A DNA stretch of 64,000 nucleotides, from positions 930,001 through 994,000 of the forward strand of contig JAFCMP010000068.1 in NCBI GenBank assembly GCA_017506865.1, in the 5' to 3' direction. The first letter of the stretch is position 1; the number at the start of each line of letters is the position of its first letter. Below are positions 1 through 10,363 of this stretch, in pieces. The notes under the pieces are model-generated. The model saw only the letters and a program-made list of their open reading frames with translations. It had not been told where the DNA came from and searched no databases. The translations under genes and the position numbers were made by a program. Source of the DNA: Tribonema minus (lineage: Eukaryota; Sar; Xanthophyceae; Tribonematales; Tribonemataceae).

Positions 1-838
1 TGATTCATGTAAATAATGATGGTAATGCACATAAACCCTGCACTCGCCGTGATATCGAGTCTAGTAGACTACGCGTAAGGGAGGTGTCCACTGCGTGTGC
101 GGACATGGCGACTGCACCTGCCACTCACATACGCGCCCCTGAGCAGAACCTTTGCTCACTGAACGACTTCATCCGCGTGCTGCAGTATGCTAGAGACGTG
201 GCACACTATACACCTATACTACATGCACATGATCCTGACCCCCCCCCCCCCCCTTCCAAAGACCCCTGCGCACTGCCACTGCATGCTGGCTGTATACCAA
301 TACATACCTACAGCGCGCACAGTGCCCTGCGTCCACCCTTAGCAGAGACAGTGCGCATGCATGCTTGCGAGGCATGACACACGCAAGTCTCAGTTCAACG
401 TCAACCGCTGGTGGTAGCGGCAAAACGCCACGCACCGCCAGTGCGCTGCTCGCGCATCCCAGGCTATGCCGTGGCATAGAGAGGCGCACATGAAGTGAGT
501 GACCTGAGCACTGCTGCAACATCACAACGCTCAGCTGGTGCCGTAACCAGGAGCACTGCCTCGATATTACACTACAGCGCTGAGCTGATGTACGCAGACT
601 GCAGTCGGAAGCGCCCGCCCGCCCGCCGAGCGCTGCAACCATGCTTCAGTGCTCAGCACGGCACGGCGTCTACAAAAACAGCATGCCCTCCGCGCCGCCG
701 CATCTCGCGGACACCTTTCTTGCTGAGCACTGAGCACCATGCCGCGATGACGCAGCAGCAGTCAGCACTACCTACTGTCAACAACATCAGCATATTCGCC
801 GCATCGCCGCCTGCCGGAGAGCGCGCACGCACGCCGCT
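1..838. other. No gene recognised; GC-rich low-complexity flank
   Basis: I see no convincing coding exon here. The stretch has a short poly(C) run near 240-253 and many GCAGC/CGCGC words. It lies downstream of the 3' end of the minus-strand gene that stops at 961. The open frames on either strand lack recognisable domains and are best treated as chance. Confidence 0.4.
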
Positions 839-839
839 G

Positions 840-960
840 AGCGTCGTGACAGCGCGCAGCAGCGCTCATCGTCATGACAGCATGTCATCGGAGTCGCCGC
901 TGACGCGCGCGCGCACACGCACGGAGCGTTGTTACAGCGCCGCCGCAGCAGCGCTCAGCG
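840..960 (-). repeat. Decayed copy of the 3' part of the terminal exon
   Basis: Bases about 878-920 repeat the stretch at about 965-1007 (GACAGCATGTC followed by GGAGTCGCCGCTG and a CG-repeat). The copy lies just beyond the stop codon of the minus-strand gene, downstream in its direction of transcription. Confidence 0.7.
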
Positions 961-3900
961 TCATGACAGCATGTCCTCCGAGTCGCCGCTGGCGCGCGCG
1001 CGCAGCTGGCGCTCCAGGACCCCCTGTATGAGCGCCTGGTGCTCCTGCGGGACGCCCGCGAGCAGGCCCTTGAACTCGCGCACGACGCTCACGCGCAGCG
1101 CCATGACCTCTGCTGCGACGCGCAGCGGCTGCACGACCTGCGCGCAGAGGGTCAGCGTGGCCGAAAGGCGAGGGGGTGTCGGTTATTTCTGACGTGTGAC
1201 GCTGCTCATTGACGTGCATGTGTGCAGCGCCATGACGTCCGCCGCCACGCGCAGCGGCTGCACGACCTGCGCGCGGAGGGTGGAACGCGGCCGAAAGGCG
1301 AGGTGGTGTCGGTCATTTCTGGAATGTGATGTTGGCGGTAGTAACTCAATGTGTTGTCAGTAACCTCTGGCATGTGGCACTGCTCAATGTGTTACTTGCA
1401 CGAGCAGGGCCACTCGTTGCGTGCGCCGCCGCCTGCAGCGGCTGCATCGCCTGCATCAGTTTGACCGAAGAAGAGTCATGTAGCATCGGTTATCGCTGAT
1501 GCTACGGCACTGACTCATTACATTGCTATATGTCACATGAGGGTTAGGTACCTGACTCTTACCCTAACCCACGTGCGCAGCTCTCACCTACGCCCTGCGC
1601 CCTGCCCAGATGCTCCACCAAAGGCGCACAGAGGATCACATGACCCAAAGCACCAGCTTGGCAGCAGCCACAACGCATACGTAGTGTCGTTGAAAACGAG
1701 ATGGCCTGCTGCGCATAAAGCGCCAGCGATCACAACTGAAAATCCCTCAGTTATGGAGACGTTGGAGCAACATCGCACTTGATGGCAGCATCTGGATTGC
1801 GGCCCGCCGGCTGCCACCGGCCGCTCAGTACTCCAACTCAGTGTAACTGCAATTAAGCGCTGCCATACACGCGGTGCAGCAACAAGCACCACCGACATGA
1901 CTCACGGCCTGGCTGACTTTGGGCCGCACGCGGGCTTTGCCGTCACTGACGGGCATCACAGGCCTGTTCAGCATCACCTGAAATGAGGCAACTCCTGACA
2001 TGACATTTCAGGCGCAGCAAGCACTCTCAGAGATAGAATGGCACTTCAGGATCTAGTCAAGTACCATCGCAGCATGCAGGCTTGAGCGACAACTGGCAGT
2101 CTTGCTGACCTTAGGCCGTGCGCGATCCTTGCCGTCATTGATGAGCAACATGGGCCCGTTGAGCATCACCTCAAATGAGGTCATGTCAGCAGCAGCCAGA
2201 ACTTGGAGTACACGGAAGAAGACTATAAGGTTGAATGAGGAGGCTCAAAGCTTCCATCACAGTGCACAAATGATGAGCTGTCTTAAGATCTCGATGACCT
2301 TTGGCCGCGCGCGATCCTTGCCGTCGTTGATGAGCACCATAGGCCCGTTGAGCATCGCCTCAATGAGGTCGTTGCCCGATAGCGTCAGATTCGCGTCACC
2401 GATCTTGTCGAGCCACGCCAGCGTGTGCTTGTCACCCACGATGCGCAGCTCCTTCTTGTACCTCTCCAGGCTGACCTTTGTCACCAGCTGCGAGAGAGCA
2501 GGGGGGGAAGGGGGGGGGGGGGGGGAGAGAAAGGTAATGACAAATGCTCGTCAGGTGCTTCAACTTCAACCTGTGAGTGCCCACCAGTTGACCAGCATAC
2601 TCGCCACACAGGGAGCGCATCAAAGCGACCTTTGACAGGGCGACTCATGCCGCTAACATTGTTCGTCAGTGCGACAGCGCCGAACGCCCATGCGCGGCCC
2701 CGCATGCCCCCCTCTCCCACTTAGGGTTGGGTTATGTTGCCCACCCTACACCCAAACAAACGGGACGATTCCTCGAACCTCCGCCGCTGCCTACACCATG
2801 CCGCCCACCCGACACCATGGACAGCGGGACGCTTGTGCGCCCCTTCGCCGCTGCCGGCACACGCACACGCTACACACACGGGCCAGCGATGCGCCACCGC
2901 GCTCACCGCGAGGACGGCGAGGCTAACTTACATACACCTTATACATACACCTTAACAAGCGGGACAATCGCTCAAATCCTCCGCCGCTGCCGGCGCGCGC
3001 AAAGCGCATGACTCATGCGCCAGCGACGCGCCAGACCGACAACTCGCCGTGCCACCACGCTCACCGCGAGGACCGCGAGGCTAACCTACACCTTGACCAG
3101 CGGGACGGTTGCTCAAACCTCCGCCGCTGCCGGCACGCACACACGTCACACACGCAGCATCACACACAGCGATGCGCCACCACGCTCTCACCGCGAGGAC
3201 CGCGAGGTAGAGGCTCGAGCGGTAGGGCGTGTCGGTGCTGTTGATGGCGTCCGTGTCCACTACGGGCTGCCACGTGCGCAGGCGCAGGCGCGTGGCCTCC
3301 TTGATGCCGTAGCGCAGCTCGTCCTGGTAGAACTGCTGCACGCGCTCGTTCTCGCTCTCTATCAGCTCCAGGTCCTGCGCACGCGCGGGGGCGGCGGGGC
3401 GGGAGGTGGTGCAAATTCGTGCATCACATTTGTGAGTGCAAGTCATCAGACAACTGTTGTTGCGGCGGCTCTACATTCTTGTAGCATAGGTAGAGGGACG
3501 CATGCGTAGAACTGCTGTACGCGCTCGTTCTCGCTCTCTATCAGCTCCAGGTCCTGCGCACGCGCGCGGGGGGGCGAGGGGGGCGGTGGCGCAAACTCAT
3601 GATTCAAAGGGTTTTAAAAAGTGCAAAATCTCTATCAGCTCCAGGTCTTGCGCACGCGCGCGGGGGCGGCGGGGCGGGAGGTGTGGCGCGAATCATGATT
3701 CAGAGTGCAATGCATCAGACAAGGGTTGTCGTGGGGCGGTGAGGCGAACGGTGGTGCAGATCATAATTCAGAATCGAGTGCAAGTAATCAGACAAAAATT
3801 GTTGGTGCGACGGCTCTGGTTTTTAGAGTCTAGGTAGTGAGAGGCGTGCTGCTGCCTTGCCGAGCGGCTGCGCGCGCATACGCGCTAAAGCGTGCGCTAT

Positions 3901-6295
3901 GCATTTCAGTGCTTCTGCCGCCGTCACTCACAAACGCCTTCTTGCACCTGTGGCGTAGGTGCAGGAGTGCTGCTGCGCGTTTGTGCATGTCTACCTGCTG
4001 CACCAGAACGTGAAGGGTTAGGGTTAGGGTTAGGGTTTGACCCGTATGTTGATCCTGCCACAGGGGGACTCGCCACACCCATGAAGTGAAACGAATCACG
4101 TGACTGCCACCGCAGGGGCATTCCGCCTCGTTGCGTGCACAGCTACCCTCACAAGCACCGTTTTCAAGGCACGCACGGGCTCCCCGTAACACAACACAGC
4201 GCCCTCCCCGCAGCCCACGCGCAACACAACCGCCGCACAGCAGACTGCGCAAAGGCCGCAATCACACGCCACATAGGCAGGTGAGCACATGGCAGTCGCA
4301 ATCACAAGCTACGCAGGTACATAGGTACGTACATGGAACAGCTCCGCCGCAAGCTGCGCCCTGATGTCTAGTATGCGCCGGCCCAGCGTCATGGGCTCGA
4401 TGACCTCCGTGTAGCTCACCACCTTGCGCGCCGCCAGGTACGGATTGGTGCCGCTGCCACCGCGCGGCTTCTTGACCACCTGCGCGCGCGCAGACGTTGT
4501 GGACACACTTGTTGACGCGTTGCTCTGAGCGCATCGCAACACCGCAAAGAGGCGCTGCGCAATCATGATCGATGATCTAGTTGAACGAAGCGGAGAAGGC
4601 AGCAGCGGCGGCGGCGGTGCGCGCGCTCTTTGTGCGTTCGCCAGCCGACGCGGGTGACATAGCGGACTGAGTCTTGCAGAACCTGGCGCTGAGTGCTGTC
4701 ATGTTGACAGCATCGAGCAGCACGCGCTGCTGCCCGCCCCTGTCTTGCGCAGGATCGCGCTGCAGCCAGTGGGTCACCGCACTGCGTTCCGCCCCGGTGG
4801 CAGGCAGGGGATTGCTGTGCAAATATTACGGCTCTCGGCGCCCAGCGGCCATGACGACCTTGTAATCGCGGCTACGATGATCAGAACCGACTTGTGCGGC
4901 AGCATCCGCTAGGGTTCAAGTTGGGGGTTAGCGCTGGTGCAGCAGGTTGTGACGCACCACTCTTGACGCCGGACGCACAGTTGCGGGTGCGCACAACCGC
5001 AGCGCGCTGGCAATCCACACAGCAGCGTGGACCATGCGTCGCTGAGCTGTTGATGCGCCCATGTCAGCGCGCATGTTTCCCTTCCCCAATGAAGCATGAC
5101 AGCTGCTCAGGGCTTTCAGCAGCACTCCGGCCGTGGAGGACGCACCCAATACCTACCCATGCTGCCCCCTGCGCTGAAGCGCAAAATGTTCCCTCCCCCA
5201 CAGCAGCATGACGCCCTGTGTGCAGCTGCTCGGGGGGCTTTCAGCAGCGCTCAGACCGTGGCGGACTCACCCAATACCTGCCTATGCTCCCCCTGCGCTG
5301 GAGTGCAACCCCTCTGCTCACCTTCTCAATGATGACCTCCTCGGGAGGGCTGCTGAGAAGGTTGCTGAGGAACGTTCTCCAGCCGCGCGCGACCACGCTG
5401 CCGCCCCCGCCCTCGCCCTCCGTGAACCGCGCCATGTACTCCGAGTACATGTTGCCACGCAGCTCCAGCCAGTAGTACATGGCCGTCTGCAGGGACTTTT
5501 CCGTGAGGACCTGGGGGTGTAGGATTGGGGTTAGGGTTAGGGGGCGCAGCGGAAGCGTGAGGTGACTGTACTTTCACATTTCGGAATGTGTAACTGATAG
5601 CCTCTGCTCGCCTGGAGCATAGGGGCGGCGCGGCCAGAGGTGTGCGGTTCGCAGTGTTGGCAAGCGTAGCTGACGCCTGCCAGCCTCTGAAGGCTTTGGT
5701 GAGTTGACACCACAGCTAATCGAAAGCGCTGCATGCTACTACTCTCTGGAAGACGAGGGGCAGGTACAAGGCTGGAGTGGATTTCAATCCTGATTCTGCT
5801 GCCGCTTGGCAGTCTATGCATGCAGCGCAATGAAATGAGATATCGGGAAGGCATCTTCACGCTTGAACACAGAAGTATATCTTTGCAAACAAGCAGCTCA
5901 GCAAGAGGGTGTGTTGTTTCTGAGGTGTGACGATATGTGCAACATCAACTTCATCCTTTTGGGCGACGGCAAATAATCAAGGATGCAAGCACAAGCAAGC
6001 GATTTGCCAGCTATCAGAGTTTCAATTGTAGGGCTATAAATGATGACATGAGTTTTCAAGACTCGCATGATGACACTTTTGAGTTTTTGTTACACAAATG
6101 CAAGAGGTGGCCACGTACCCCCCAACTCACATTTTTCAGTCGCCGCTCAGCGTCTGCCGCTTCCGCCTGCATCCTGAAGCCTTGATGTCGCATTGCCGAT
6201 GACCGCGATGGAAGCAGCGTCCTTGCACATGGCGACAGCAATCCGTACGTAAGCGAAGGCACCAGCACAAGCAAAAAGTTTCGGATTGGCCGCAT
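961..6295 (-). CDS. Unrecognised protein with plastid-type presequence, 6 exons
   Basis: Exons on the minus strand: 6295-6131, 5510-5322, 4479-4333, 3374-3201, 2487-2299 and 1137-961. All have GT-AG borders and all junctions are phase 0, giving about 346 residues. The first exon starts with a hydrophobic stretch (MRPIRNFLLVLVPSLTYG) followed by a Ser/Arg-rich segment, as expected for a signal peptide plus transit peptide of a secondary plastid; this is inference. The mature part is soluble and mostly helical, with segments such as MYYWLELRGNMYSEYM, PYLAARKVVSYTEVIEPM and GDKHTLAWLDKIGDANL. It ends in EDMLS and a TGA stop. I cannot assign a family; it may be a conserved plastid protein of unknown function. 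The gene is divergent from the PPR-SMR gene, with 228 bp between the two start codons. Its introns contain several ladders of exon-edge copies. Exon joins are strongly supported by splice sites and frame; the product name is not. Confidence 0.72.
1215..1330 (-). repeat. Copy of the 5' edge of the terminal exon and its acceptor
   Basis: Bases about 1229-1320 repeat about 1099-1190, including the exon start, the CAG acceptor and adjacent intron (GCAGCGGCTGCACGACCTGC in both). The copy lies upstream of the real acceptor in transcription direction, inside the last intron. Period is about 130 bp. Confidence 0.8.
1912..2182 (-). repeat. Two decayed copies of the 3' edge of exon 5 with its donor
   Basis: Segments 1912-1988 and 2107-2182 match the end of the real exon (2299-2374). 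They share CGCGATCCTTGCCGTC-type sequence and GGCCCGTTGAGCATC. Period is about 190 bp. Both lie downstream of the real donor within the intron. The nearer copy is the better match. Confidence 0.85.
2870..3090 (-). repeat. Copies of the 3' edge of exon 4
   Basis: Segments near 2886-2925 and 3020-3085 repeat the exon-end and donor sequence at 3172-3215 (CACCGCGAGGACCGCGAGG). The spacing is irregular, about 130-160 bp. They lie downstream of the real donor. The intervening intron contains repeated AGCGGGAC and CCGCCGCTGCCGGC words. Confidence 0.75.
3500..3800 (-). repeat. Copies of the 5' edge of exon 4 with its acceptor
   Basis: Segments 3512-3590 and 3628-3690 repeat 3334-3420: the same CTCTATCAGCTCCAGGTC word, a GCGCACGCGCGGGGG tract and downstream CATGATTCA. 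A weaker fourth remnant is near 3735-3800. They lie upstream of the real acceptor in transcription direction, inside the intron. Confidence 0.8.
4014..4039 (+). repeat. Interstitial telomere-like TTAGGG array in intron
   Basis: Three consecutive GGGTTA units are visible inside an intron of the minus-strand gene. This is one of more than a dozen such short tracts in the window. Confidence 0.85.
5096..5310 (-). repeat. Intronic tandem duplication of about 117 bp
   Basis: Segments 5096-5190 and 5213-5305 are similar: CAGCTGCTC, then GGGCTTTCAGCAGC, then CACCCAATACCT, then CCCCTGCGCTG. They lie just downstream of the exon 5510-5322 donor. Confidence 0.75.
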
Positions 6296-6523
6296 GGTGT
6301 GCTTCGCGGGCGGTGCGAAGGCGCTAGGCACAAACGTAAACCAGCTGACCGGTTCGCGTGGCGCTGCAGCTGTGCCTGCTAACACATGTGCACAGCACAC
6401 CTGCCACAGCTGGAAGCATCTCAGCTGGAAGTGAAGTAGGAATGTCACTTCAAGTTTCACTTGACATGATGTGAAGGCTTTGCAAGTAGCAGACGCCGTC
6501 AGTCAAAGGAAGGATTTCGCAGG
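6296..6523. promoter_or_regulatory. Divergent intergenic region between plastid-protein and PPR-SMR genes
   Basis: The two predicted start codons are 228 bp apart on opposite strands, so this interval must hold both 5' UTRs and a shared promoter if both starts are right. I see no TATA box that I would defend. Confidence 0.45.
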
Positions 6524-9500
6524 ATGCGAGCAGCCGCTGTACGTTGTGGTCGCCGGATGCGGCCTCGGTCAGCACACTGCTGGTGCTGCGATCGCCCTGC
6601 CAGCAGCAGCAGCACTCTTCATGACCCGCAGGCACCTCTGAAGGGCGGCAGCGTCAGCACGACGCCTCTACAGCGTTCCGCTAAAGTTCACTCGCATCGC
6701 GAGATACGCGCATCGGATCTGCCCCGTATTTCATCTGGAGCAGTCTTTGACCAACGCGAAGATCTTAAGAAGCGGCGGCGAGCTGCCGAGGCAAGCGTGA
6801 AGCGAATGGACGCAAATGCCGAGTGCACACCCGCTCAGCAAGTCACCGCACAGATCAAGGCTCTCGGAGAGCAGGGACGCTGGAAAGAGGTTTTTGCACT
6901 GGTGGACCCCAGTTCAGGTGGCGAATGGCAAGACCGCGTTGCCGTGATCGGCGTCGCCATGCAAGCCCTGGGTAAGCATGGGCGCACGGAGGAGGTGCTA
7001 GGGCTGCTTCAACATGTAAAAAGCCTCGGCCGTGGCAACGCGCCGAACGCATTCCACTACAACCAGCTCATTCAGGCGCATGCCACCAAAGGCGACCCTG
7101 CGGGCGTTATGCAGGTCATCGATGACATGGAGGCGCGCGGCATCGCGACATCGCCGTACTCCTTCGCCATCGCCATACATAGCTGCAGAAGGGACGCGGA
7201 CGTGAAAGCTGCGCAAAGGATTTTGCGGCGCATGAGGCAGTCGGGACACAACTCCAACACGCACGCCTACAGGTACGTGAAGCAGCTGCACACGCGCACT
7301 TGAGATGGCCGGAGAACTAGCAAGCAGCTGCCATGTGCTTGCATTGGCAGTTTTCATGTAGACGTGATGCAGCAAGCCGTGAGCTCGGTGTTTCAAGCTG
7401 CAGCTAGTGTGCCATGGCGGAACAGGGAGCGCCGAGGGACGTGCTGCCATTGGACGACCTGATATCTCCAAAGCACCTTCACGTCATCACATCACGTCAC
7501 CTCAAAAAACGCAGTTACACTGAGCTACCTGCGTGCATCTGCTGTTGATCACAGTTGAAGTAGGCTGTTGTAACACAGTTGAAGTAGACTGTTGTGCGCG
7601 TAACGCGGCCATTCAACGTGTGCGTGCGCCAGGGTGCACGGCGATGCTGACGAGTCCACTCACTCACTCACTTGCTCACTCACTCATTCTTTCACTCGTG
7701 TACTCGCTCACGCGCCGCAGCGCGGCCATCGACGTGCAATGAGGAGGCGGCGCTGGCGAGTCCACTTACTCATTCACTCACTCACTCACTCACTCTTCTA
7801 CTCGCATACTCGCTCGCGCGCCGCAGCGCGGCCATCGACGTGTGCTCGCGCAAGGGCAACGCGGACGCGGCGCTGGAGATCCTGCAGGACATGCGCACGC
7901 ACGGGCCGCAGCCCAACATGGTCACGTACGGCACGGCCATGAACGCGCTTGCGAAGACCGGCAGGTGGCAATCCGCGCTTGCGCTGTTTGAGGAGGTGAA
8001 GGCGGCGGGCTTGCGGCCGCAGCGGCACATGTGGTCGGCGCTGCTGAACGCGCTGGGGCGCGGGGGGGAGCTGGTGCTCATGATGGACGTGTTTGAGCAG
8101 ATGAAGGTGCGCGCTGTACTGTAATGTACTCTGAGTGTACTGTGTGCATGCCGGTGAGCTGGGGGCGCCTGATGAACGCGTTTAAGCAGATGAAGGTGCG
8201 CATGCACTGTTGCAGTGTACTCTGAGGGCACTGCGTACGTGTACAATGAACGTACTGTGTTTGTACGGAGAAGCTGGGGCGTATGATGGACGTGTTTGAG
8301 CAGATGCGCGCTGTACTGTAGTTGTGTATTCTTGAGTGTACTGCGTACGTGCCTGTGAGCTGGGGACGTGTTTGAGCAGACAAGGTGCGCGCGGTGCACT
8401 GTGCCAGTGTACCCTGAGCGTACTGTGTACATGTGCTGTGAACGTACCGTGAATGTACGGAGAAGTTGGGGGGCGCATGATGGACGTGTTTGAGCGGATG
8501 AAGGTGCGCGCTGTGTACTGTAGTGGTGTACTCAGAGTGTTCTGTGCGTCGCTGACGATCAGCGTGCTCAGCGGGTCCAGGTCAGGCGTAGAGCCTGAGC
8601 AGGCCATGGACATGTTGAAGCACATAAAGGTGCATTGTACTGTTGTGCTTCGAGTGTCATGGGAGCGTACTGCGTGTCGCCCTAGCCCTGATATCAACCC
8701 TAAGGCGTCAGTTGTTGTATGCTGCGTGTCGCCCTAGCCCTCACCTCAACCCTAAGGAGTGTCAATTACAGTATTCCAAGCGTCTAAGTAAGAGCACCTG
8801 AGCTCACACTCAGGCGCGCGCTCTCGATCCATGTGCTGTGTTTTCAGGGTTGCGAACAATGTCAGGGTTGCTTGCAATGCTCCTTGCTGCGTTGTCAAGC
8901 AGAGCATGTGCGGAAGTATCTGCAGCACACGTCAGAGCATCGGGTGCGGGCCAGGGACAAGTCTACCTCATGAGGACACATGTACTTGTGGTGTACTCAC
9001 AGTGTACTTGTGGTGTACTGAAAGTGTAATCTACGTGGACAGTGCCCTGCGGTGCGGTGGACGCTGCATGCCAAAGCCCGGGGCAAGTGCGTCGCGTGGT
9101 CTCTGGATCAAGCTCGTCACGTCGCCTTGCAGACAAGCTGCTGGTGCGGAGCGATGAGTCTTTTGAGCAGCAGTGCGTACAGTGTACTGACAGTGTACTC
9201 GTACTGTGCTGCATGCAAAAACTGTACTCGACAACTGTGTTAACAAAGCCCCCCACCCACTTCCCCACCTCACTCCCTATAGCTGACACTTCGACTTGTC
9301 TGCAAGAACAGAGTCTGAGTCTCTTCCCCGCGCCTGTTTGCGCAGGCAGCGGGCGAGCCGCCGAGCGTAGTCGTGTACACAACGCTCATTTCCGCCTTCG
9401 CCCACAAGGGCGACATGGAGCGAAGCCTGGCGCTCTGGGCGGAGCTCAAAGAGAAGGGGCTGACGCCAAACACCGTGAGCTACAAGTAAGTGACGCGCCC

Positions 9501-10330
9501 CCGTGCACAGACTTCAACCCTACCCTCCACAAACTTCAACCCTGCATATGCGACCTTCGTTCCAGGGTCTCTGCGAGTCTCTGCGAAGTGCAGCCCTATG
9601 TTCTGCGAGCCATGATCGTAACTTCAAATTTTGATAGTGCATGCAGGCTCTGCAGAGTGCGGCACGCCGTGCGGTGGCATCGGAATTCTTCTTACTTGTT
9701 TTTAATAAAGAGGTCGTGTATTCTGCACAAGCAGGGCGCGTATTGTCTCGTGCGCGTTGCACCCACAGGTGGGGAAGGTACGAAGAGGCTCTCGATTCTG
9801 CTCACAATGCAGGGGGGCACCCTTAGGGTTAGGGTTTGGGTGTGGCGGCAAGTACCGCCGGCGCCATCACCCCAGCTCAGCGAGATTCTCGACAGGGCCC
9901 CAATCACGTGTGGATGAAGGGCAGAATGAGGGGTAGGGTCAGCGCGAGGGTCAGGGTTAGGGTTCCGGTAATGACCCGGCGCATCCCATCGCAGCGGCCC
10001 GGGCCCGGGCGCACAGTGAGCCAGGCAGAACGTGCGCTCACGCAGCATGAATTCATGCGCCACGAATCTACGCAGCGTGAATTCACTCATCGCTTGCTCA
10101 AGCCTCCGAGCCCGCAGCACGCGCATGGAGAGCTGCATCGCGCGTCAGCTGCGCCCGTCCAGCGACACGACCGAGGGACCGAAAATCAACCGTACTTGCC
10201 ACAGATGCTTTGAAGTACAGCGCTTCAAGATGTTCACAAGATGCATGTCGATTCTGGTACTGATCTGGGCATCCTTTCGCGCGCTTAGCGCGAATCGATT
10301 CATCACAAACACAGCGCCTCTCGACCGCAA

Positions 10331-10363
<33 letters not shown>

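Noticed and set aside
8575-8632. Possible extra PPR exon ending in MDMLKHIK
   Set aside because: It is the most decayed copy of the exon 2 end, is not in phase with a good acceptor, and exon 2 joins directly to exon 3 at 9346 to complete a PPR motif.
7182-8697. Long minus-strand frames over 7.8-8.7 kb
   Set aside because: Antisense of the tandem exon-edge ladder; periodic repeats keep frames open by chance.
9042-9917. 291-codon plus-strand open frame
   Set aside because: Covers introns and is out of frame with the PPR exon 9346-9485; no domain.
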